DNA of 64,000 bases from Cristatella mucedo (taxonomy: Eukaryota; Bryozoa; Phylactolaemata; Cristatellidae), in NCBI GenBank assembly GCA_009760855.2, contig WPIO01000057.1:1333501-1397500 (forward strand). Reading direction: 5' to 3'. The position numbers and the translations under genes are program-made. Positions 58,900 through 64,000 of this stretch are shown piece after piece (the stretch's first letter is position 1; each line of letters begins with the position of its first letter). The notes beneath the pieces were generated by a model that worked only from the letters and a program-made list of their open reading frames with translations, made no database searches and had not been told where the DNA came from.

Positions 58900-61548
58900 A
58901 CGTGTGTGTGTGCACGTGTGTGTGTGTTTATGTAATGTAATGTATCTCGTCTGTAACTCCACAAAGTCATAAAGACCATGTGGGTTTTACGCAGGAGAGT
59001 TTTGTTTAGCGCACTCACAGCCTAAGCGGCTTTCGGTATGCATTCGGTAGCCAACAGACTTCGTCTCACGCAACAAAGAGAAATTGGGAAGCATAGCGGA
59101 GTCAGGAGAGCAGTTGAGGTAGTGAGTAGCATAGACGTAGCAGCTTAGGACCGCTGTAAAGGATGTGCTATAGTTGGCAGTAGGAGAGTAGTTATCGTTG
59201 CGTATGTGTGTGCGTGCGTGTGCTTGCGCACAAGCAAGCGAACGTCTGTGCACGGGTGTGCCTGCACGCTAGTGTTGCCAGCCCTAATAAAAAAAATGTA
59301 GTTTGCTCCTATTTTGCTGGCAAGATGTTACTACTAGTGTGGCAGATGGAATTGTGCTCTGTCTAATGTACGGCCTTGCTGTAGTTGTACTCTTCTGCCT
59401 ACCAGTGAGTTAATGCCATGTGCTGTATTGTGCCTTTTCATCCAACATGTTAAAATCAACATGCTGGTCTGACTTTTGAGGTTTCTGGGGTCTTTAATTC
59501 AACACGTGGTCAATGCGGCCTATACTTCCTTTCAAGTGTGATATGAGGTAATATCTAAATTGAACTCTTGCTGAATTTTTGCCTGGATTTATCAAGTGCT
59601 AAATACCTCCAGTGGTCTTAACGGTTGTTACAATGATAATAATACATTTGCAGTGTGCCCCAAGAGAACACAATATCCCGCTAGGCACTTTAGGTGGCAC
59701 TCCACTCGGCACCCCACTCTGGGCTGCACTGATGCTGCATAGGAAGCATGTCAATATGAAGAGTGGGATCATGCACAACATGAGTACCCATAAACATACA
59801 AAGGAGAATTCACGCGGACCAAGAGAATGCTGTGAGGAACAGTTGGGTTTCAGTTTTTAATGTAATATAAAGTCATGGAATGTAGTGACGTTAGTCAGGA
59901 GTGACTACTAGGCTTTGGTGACAAACCAACTCTATGCATGCAGGGTCTCCAAATGATTTTAGGTTGGTTAGAGGCACAGGTAAACGACTTGAGTCAAATG
60001 AGGTGGTACGATGTCTAGCCCGATTGGGAAGTAGGTCCGAAAAGTGAGATTAAGAGCCTGAAAAGAGATTGACCGATCCTGCAAGTCGATCAGCTTCTTG
60101 ACCGAAGCCAGCACTGGCCAATGGTAAGTGGTGTAATGTGGTAATCACTACGTTCACGACCAGTAAGTTAACGACAGGTAAGCCTAGCCACAGATTTGTG
60201 CCTATGGACATGCCGGGAGGAATCAAATGGATGGATCAAAGCGCAGGCACAGCTGAGTAACCTATGTATACAAATGAAAGCCTAGATTTAACTTGCCATT
60301 TACATATTCAAAAGGAAGAGTAGTGATTGAGAAAAGAACTTGGCTGAACACTGATCCCGGAGGTAACCCATACTTTAGAGGCTCTTCGGTTGACTGCTGC
60401 CTGCGACATCAATCCTCTGAAGTCTCTCAGAAACATTAGACCTATGTCATTGCAGTGCCGTACCACTCACTTGTGCCTTGGCGAGTTGACAGGTGAAGAA
60501 GAATGACTTAGTGGTCAATAGTAGCAAACGCTGAAGAGGGATTCAGCAAAGCAAGGCAAACCAATCCACCCATGTATTAATTCCTGAGAAAGTTGTTTTA
60601 AATAACTGCAGCATTTCTGATTCTATAAAGTGATTAGCTCTAAAACCTGACGGAAACGTTACTTGCTAGGTTTAAATTTTTATAGAAGAACCTAGCTGGT
60701 CAGTCACTACTTCTTATGATAGGAACTTGTGTTTGATGAGCATAGAAGTCTAGGTGGAATTTCCTTAACTTCTTTGGTCTAGTGTCTTGTAGCAGTAGAA
60801 AAATATGATCCTCAGAGGTATTTACCAAAAACTATTGAGATTACGCTGACTTATCTTTCACACTTTATCTATGACCGTTACTAAGCCCTTACAATACGTA
60901 CCCAGTTTAAGTAATGGCTGTTAGTCCTAATAAATACTTTGTGATGCATCGTGCACTATGCTACATTATGTAATGTATCTCCGTCAGTAACTCCACAAAG
61001 TCATAAAGACCATGTGGGTGTTACGCAGGAGAGTTTTGTATAGCGCACTCACAGCCTAAGCTGCTTTCGGTACGCATTCGGTAGCCATCTTGCAGCCGGC
61101 TGGTCTGCATATGGATAGAATGGGCAAGTCGGCTGCTTGCCGAAATTTTATTTAGTTGGTTGGCTGACATTGTTTTGTGAGGCTGTTGGCTCACCCTATT
61201 ATTGAAGGTGACTATTTGTATTGCAGTACTCGTCATTGCAAATTCTTTCGACAAGGATATTGTCCATCTTCAGACGCTTGCTTATACCGCCATGACCCGT
61301 CCATACAGCGTCGTCTGGGCGGCCAACGTGGTGCCGCCGGTGCATACCATGAGGTTGCTGCTGACTGGCTCGATGTGGACGAGTATTCTGATGGAGATGA
61401 TCCAGCTGGACTTGGTATTTCCTTTGATGATTTCTTTGACAACCCCTTTGTTTTTTCTGATTATCATTTAGGTTTCGATGATTATTTTGATTTTTATGAA
61501 ACTTTTGACTACTCGGATGGTAGCAGTGACGATGAGTACCCGTTCTAG
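46870..61548 (+). CDS. MKRN: Makorin RING-finger E3 ubiquitin ligase, seven-exon gene model
   Basis: Seen: seven exons at 46870-46904, 47395-47532, 51409-51608, 53588-53781, 53947-54173, 56816-56926 and 61227-61548, all with GT...AG introns and compatible phases, give 1227 nt and 408 residues. Domains in order: CCCH finger 1 (C11, C19, C25, H29), finger 2 (C43, C51, C57, H61), a low-complexity His/Ser-rich linker, finger 3 (C145, C153, C160, H164), the makorin Cys-His motif (C168 to C191), a RING (C210, C213, C234, H236, C239, C242, C267, C270), finger 4 (C306, C314, C320, H324) and an Asp/Phe/Tyr-rich tail ending DDEYPF. Family knowledge: this order is diagnostic of makorins, RNA-binding E3 ligases; human MKRN1 is 482 residues and also ends in an acidic aromatic tail. 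The first exon is the least certain; all others are supported by homology. I cannot tell which vertebrate paralogue (MKRN1 or MKRN2) it is closest to. Confidence 0.93.
47395..47532 (+). CDS. MKRN: Makorin exon 2: CCCH finger 1 (most) and finger 2 (start)
   Basis: Encodes FFARGFCRNGDRCSYLH, then a short linker and VCTYFQQGRCRFGAQC. It ends in phase 2 at a GTGAGG donor. The last Cys-to-His step of finger 2 is completed by the next exon (RFEH), giving C-X7-C-X5-C-X3-H. The acceptor at 47394 has a weak polypyrimidine tract. Another AG at 47370 is better placed for splicing, but it would put extra residues inside finger 1. Confidence 0.85.
47552..51235 (-). mobile_element. LINE family B, near full length, antisense in makorin intron 2
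   Basis: The minus strand reads, 5' to 3': part of an APE-type endonuclease (51164-50694; VGDFNIHVDN, SDHHSVSF), a linker, reverse transcriptase (AFDTIDHEVLLERL, GVPQGSVLGPLLFSIY, HFYADDTQLYLSF) and a C-terminal domain ending at 47611, then 3' UTR and (CATTA)n. It is truncated at the 5' end inside the endonuclease. Lesions seen: an in-frame TGA near 50693 and another at 48637, both where CGA would fit the frame; one frameshift near 50450; and a family A insertion at 49128-49900. The domain set places it in the CR1/Jockey group. It is 5'-truncated and inactive. Confidence 0.92.
49128..49900 (+). mobile_element. LINE family A copy nested in family B
   Basis: The plus-strand frame is intact from LHNIAKIRACLDKDTTSKLV to AFSGSL and stop at 49667, followed by 3' UTR and (ATT)n to 49900. 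Flanks read AATAGATCT at the left and ATCTAACGACTG at the right, giving a 4-bp target duplication (ATCT). Removing the insert and one repeat restores the family B frame across the join (..AVVR / ILIKPGL..). This proves it is younger than the host copy. Confidence 0.92.
51409..51608 (+). CDS. MKRN: Makorin exon 3: end of CCCH finger 2 and Ser/His-rich linker
   Basis: The acceptor TCTACCAG precedes RFEH, which closes finger 2. The rest (about residues 62-125) is a low-complexity linker with DCDHHDHSHG and many Ser/Thr/Asn, as expected for the poorly conserved spacer between makorin fingers 2 and 3. It ends in phase 1 at a GTATGT donor. The preceding intron is 3.9 kb and almost wholly LINE sequence. 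Confidence 0.85.
51609..53587. other. Makorin intron 3, no element recognised
   Basis: 2.0 kb of AT-rich sequence without LINE or SINE blocks, in contrast to introns 2, 5 and 6. Minor duplication at 52238-52280 (GGGCTGAGGTATAAGCAG / GGGCTGAAGTATAAGCAAG). Confidence 0.6.
53588..53781 (+). CDS. MKRN: Makorin exon 4: CCCH finger 3 and makorin Cys-His motif
   Basis: After the acceptor CCCTATAG the reading frame gives KKRRLCEYAARGSCRFSAAQ followed by CSYLH, a C-X7-C-X6-C-X3-H finger. Next comes the Cys-His motif CDICGHLALHPDD...HHRE characteristic of makorins. It ends in phase 0 at GTGAGC. The frame stays open through the 165-nt intron, so an intron-retention product would not stop here. Confidence 0.95.
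53947..54173 (+). CDS. MKRN: Makorin exon 5: RING domain
   Basis: Starts after TTACTTTAAG with EC, the last Cys of the makorin motif, and continues into the RING: CSIC, a makorin-type insert rich in charged residues, then CNHIFCVAC and the conserved KWR. It ends in phase 2 (CG|) at a GTAGGC donor; the final RING pair CPEC lies in the next exon. The RING binds two zinc ions and recruits the E2 enzyme. Confidence 0.96.
55262..56500 (-). mobile_element. Old LINE family A copy in makorin intron 5
   Basis: Ordered family A blocks on the minus strand (CATCTCTCTCTAGGCACTTT; GTCGTGACGTCAATTGGGAG; CCAAAGGATCTGGGGTTGG; YFQFHNIAKIGSHLARPKSV in translation). Strongly mutated. Sequence beyond 56220 still shows loose similarity. 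Confidence 0.7.
56816..56926 (+). CDS. MKRN: Makorin exon 6: last RING cysteines and post-RING helix
   Basis: The acceptor is TTTTTTTAG. Encodes RGCPECRVVSEFFAP, then WLEEKVEKEAFISNYKKFL, matching the conserved makorin stretch after the RING (CPECR...W.EE...K). It ends in phase 2 at GTATCC. A family A LINE begins only about 55 bp downstream of this donor, in the same orientation as the gene. Confidence 0.95.
56983..58640 (+). mobile_element. LINE family A copy with RT domain, sense in makorin intron 6
   Basis: Starts about 55 bp after the exon 6 donor. Plus-strand RT blocks: PVSLLPFL-type motif near 57080, FQSGFRANHSTESALLRVYN, LDLSAAFDTIDYKVLLE, GVPQGSVLGPVLFTVY, then after a frameshift near 57505 HFYADDTQLYLCF. 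There is a TAA at 57685, a damaged stretch to 57715, a TGA at 57957 (codon for Asn in other copies), and an intact C-terminal frame 58002-58406. 3' UTR and (ATT)n end at 58640. The catalytic motif is present but the frame is broken at four places. Confidence 0.92.
58847..58928. repeat. (TG)n microsatellite
   Basis: About 30 TG units then CACGTGTGTGTG variants, directly adjoining a family B 3' terminus. Confidence 0.95.
58931..59205 (-). mobile_element. LINE family B 3' end
   Basis: (TAATG)2 terminus, conserved 3' UTR, and the last coding block to GTAGTTATCGTTGCG, where it is truncated. Inserted beside the (TG)n array. Minus-strand frame fragments match RETKSVGYRM...RLGCEC. Confidence 0.88.
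59632..60860 (-). mobile_element. Old LINE family A copy in makorin intron 6
   Basis: Diverged family A sequence on the minus strand from the 3' tail (AATAATACATTTGCAGTGTG) through C-terminal blocks to the RT palm region (GTGGTCAATAGTAGCAAACG, the AFDTIDH block in reverse). Confidence 0.7.
60962..61088 (-). mobile_element. LINE family B 3' terminus near makorin exon 7
   Basis: TAATG terminus and about 120 bp of 3' UTR, truncated at GCATTCGGTAGCCA like the copy at 42795-42922. It lies about 140 bp upstream of the last makorin acceptor. Confidence 0.85.
61227..61548 (+). CDS. MKRN: Makorin exon 7: CCCH finger 4, acidic tail and stop
   Basis: The acceptor is TTGTATTGCAG. Opens with STRHCKFFRQGYCPSSDAC and LYRH, a C-X7-C-X5-C-X3-H finger (residues 306-324). 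A Gly/Arg stretch and a strongly acidic and aromatic C-terminus (DDYFDFYETFDYSDG...DDEYPF) follow, then TAG at 61546-61548. The acidic/aromatic end agrees with the family. A family B LINE fragment sits about 140 bp upstream of this acceptor. Confidence 0.95.
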
Positions 61549-61753
61549 CAGCATGCGTTTGGGAGCTGGTCCTGGCGTAAAAGATATTTGCTGAATAATT
61601 CTATGCCAGATTACCCCTTTGTCAAAGTATTACCTGCTCAATGATGGTGCTGTGATGGAGTGAGAGCATAGTGGCACGGATTGCAGAGCACGTACTGGTA
61701 TGTGTTTGTATGTATCATGCCTGATCTGAAAGATACACTGATTTATATATTTT

Positions 61754-61759
61754 AATAAA
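61754..61759 (+). promoter_or_regulatory. MKRN: Polyadenylation signal AATAAA of makorin
   Basis: A canonical AATAAA lies 206 bp after the makorin stop codon, the first good signal downstream. It implies a 3' UTR of roughly 230 nt. Further AATAAA-like strings near 61845 are alternatives. Confidence 0.65.
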
Positions 61760-62171
61760 GAAAGATGCAGGATGGTCTACATTGGACTCTTTTGGGGTTC
61801 AAGGATTGCGCTACATAGCTTTGTTGTTTTTAAGTTATTCTAATAATAAATAGACTTTAATGACATATCGAGTCCACTTTTTATCGCGTGCAAAACAGAT
61901 CACTCCAACAGTTCTCTTGGGTGGAGTGGTGTTTATCTGAGACCATGTCCCGAATAACGATCCTAGTAACAGCCCATCGCTAATGGGCAGGATTGCTTTG
62001 AATTGGTGCTCAAGAACTGTAAAGGTCTTCCGAGAAGTAAAGACCACCTGTAAAGTACGAAATACACGAGCGCTATATGCTTAGTCCACTTCCTTTCACA
62101 ATTAGTATTCTCTGTCTTGCTGATGTAGTTACCAAGCGAAATCGAGGATTTCATTTTTGTTCAGATAAAGT

Positions 62172-63630
62172 ATAATAATAATAATGCATTTGATATAGCA
62201 CCCCCAGAGAACTCAATCTCTTTCTGGGCACTTTCCATTTGCTGCAAAGGAAGCACACTCGAATTGTTAGTGGCAGCATGCCTCAATAAACAACAAGAAT
62301 AGCATGGTTAGGGGTGACATGCACAGGGTGAGCATGCAAGTATTGTTAGTGGCAGCATGCACAGTGTCAGCACGAATAAACACATTAAGGTTGAATCACA
62401 GGGATCCACTAAATGCTGTGATAAATAATGTTCTTTTTAGTTTCTTTTGAAATGTCAAGTCAGATGTGACAGGTTGGGAGTGAGTTCCAGGCTTTGGGAG
62501 CATACAAACTAAAGGTTTGGTCTCCCTGGAATTTGAGATATGTACGAGGTATGGGTAAACGGATTCCAAAAAGCAGTGGTATGATACCTAACCTGGTGGG
62601 GGAGTAGATCTGATAGGTAGGTTGGAGCTAAAGAATGAATGGACCTAAAAGTGAGGGACAGGACCTTGAAGTCGACAAGTTGCTTGACTGGGAACCAGTG
62701 CAGGTCGGCGGGAAGTGGTGCGCTTGTGCAACTGGGATACTCACGACAGACAAGCCTAACTGCAGAGTTTCGCACCAGCTGTAAGCACTTGATTGCAAAA
62801 GGCTGGTAGACCAACAAACAGTGAGTTACAGAAGTCTAGACCGGATGTCATAGATGCATGGACCAATTTAGATGTGTCCCTGGCTAAACAAGCCCAAGTT
62901 TTAGCCAAGTTATGTAAAGTAGGCCGGCTTGATTGTGGAGCTGATATGGTCGTCTAACGAAAGATCTCTTTGGACATGACACCTAGATTTCGTGCAGATT
63001 CAACAGGACCTATGCTGGCAGAGCCAATTTTGAGCGTTAGCCTTTCCAATTTCCGAATCACAGTTGGTTTGCTTATAACTAGTAAGTTGATTTTATCATT
63101 AATCAATTACAGAAAGTTTGCTGCCATCCTCGTGGGGTGTCATCAATACTTGCAGCAAGGGAGTTGAAAGAATCCGATGTGCTGGATGGCTGGGAGGGAT
63201 CAAAGCAAAGGTGTCATCTCCACTGGGTGTCATGTGCATAGAAGCGAAAGCCTAGATTTCGCTTGGCAATCATATTGGCAAGAGGAAGAGTATAAACCGT
63301 GAAAAGAACTGGACCAAGCACGAAACCCTGAGGTATCCCATATTTTAGAGGTTCCTCGGTTGATCTTTGTTCATTCACATCAATACTCTGAAGTCTCCCA
63401 CTGAGATTGAACCTGAACCATTGCAATGCACTGCCAGTGATGCCAACGCGAGATGAAAAGTGCTAAAGAAAGACTCGGTGATAGAGTATCTAAAGCTGCC
63501 GAAGGATCGAGAAAACAAGCAGAGAGACTCTGCCTAAGTCTGCATTCCTAAGTAGGTCGTTTTGCACCCTAAGCTATGCTGACTCTGTGGAGTGATTAGC
63601 TCTAAAACCAGACTGGAACTTACTATATGT
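62172..63630 (-). mobile_element. LINE family A copy
   Basis: (AAT)n tail, 3' UTR, then minus-strand fragments of the C-terminal region (LQLVRNSAVRLVCREYPSCT, LHWFPVKQLVDFKVLSLTFR) and RT palm (LSGRLQSIDVNEQRSTEEPL, YGIPQGFVLGPVLFTVYTLP, GFRFYAHDTQ). The catalytic box reads YAHD, not YADD, and indels break the frame. It ends near the AFDTIDH/HSTES block. Confidence 0.88.
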
Positions 63631-63634
63631 CTAT

Positions 63635-64000
63635 GGTAGAGCCAGCCTTAGCACATAACGGCCAAGTACAGGCAGAGGCCTATTGTCTCTGTCTTTCTAT
63701 TGGACTTCGTGTTTTTGTTAATCCCGTGACCAGGCTCATCCTGGTTCCTGTTGTGTTATCAGCGAGACGGATTGACTTTTTCATCTTGCTGAACTCTTAC
63801 AAATGAATATATAGCTTTAACGCTCGTTATTACCTAAAAATGTTATTGATAAAAATAGAAGAAATTTACGTAGCTCTACGGGGAAGACTAGATCGCTTTG
63901 AAGTAGAATATAAAACTGCAAGCGCAGCGTCATCTTTGAAAGATCTGTATGGTTATGTTAATAGTCTCTCATAGTAAAAAAAGCTTTTGCGAGCAAAGGT
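63635..64000. other. No identifiable feature
   Basis: AT-rich unassigned sequence to the window end. Confidence 0.5.

Overview
This window comes from a repeat-rich animal genome, probably a non-vertebrate metazoan. Its exons are short and separated by GT...AG introns. It has long (CA)n/(GA)n/(CT)n microsatellites, tRNA-derived SINEs and many copies of CR1/L2-type non-LTR retrotransposons. I see no bacterial-style operons, CRISPR arrays, rRNA or intact tRNA genes. The species cannot be fixed from the sequence.

The one recognisable cellular gene is a makorin E3 ubiquitin ligase on the + strand, about 46.87-61.55 kb. It can be assembled from seven exons (35+138+200+194+227+111+322 nt = 1227 nt) into a 408-residue protein with every expected domain in order: two N-terminal CCCH fingers, a third CCCH finger, the makorin Cys-His motif, a C3HC4 RING, a fourth CCCH finger and an acidic/aromatic C-terminus. 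A polyadenylation signal lies at 61754. Its start is in a CpG-rich stretch. 238 bp away on the opposite strand is a clean first-exon candidate (MADEAFGEYELS...), so the region looks like a bidirectional promoter. A second plausible but unidentified coding exon lies on the minus strand at 5881-6388; it is Gln-rich, has a PKA-like RRLS site, and ends at a strong donor.

Most of the rest is retrotransposon debris. LINE family A (CR1/L2-like, (ATT)n 3' tail) occurs more than 20 times, from 80-bp 3' tails to a 2.2-kb copy. LINE family B ends in a (CATTA)n tail and occurs about 9 times. Its longest copy, about 3.7 kb with endonuclease and reverse transcriptase, lies antisense and nearly fills makorin intron 2; a family A copy is nested in it. 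Family C is seen once. Two tRNA-derived SINE families are present, and one shares its 3' tail with the A/C LINEs, which is the usual sign of a SINE mobilised by a partner LINE.

Layout: 0-2 kb, B and A LINE remnants; 2-9.9 kb, microsatellites, a CpG-rich stretch with the candidate exon, a SINE and a B copy; 9.9-11.3 kb, self-nested A copies; 11.3-17.4 kb, mostly unassigned, with a weak candidate exon near 13.8 kb; 17.4-29.4 kb, dense A, B, C and SINE insertions and (GA)n arrays; 29.4-45.8 kb, mostly unassigned with scattered SINE/LINE pieces; 45.8-61.8 kb, divergent promoter and makorin; 61.8-64 kb, another A copy and unassigned sequence. Nested insertions (A in A, B in A at the same site twice, A in B) record the relative ages of the families.
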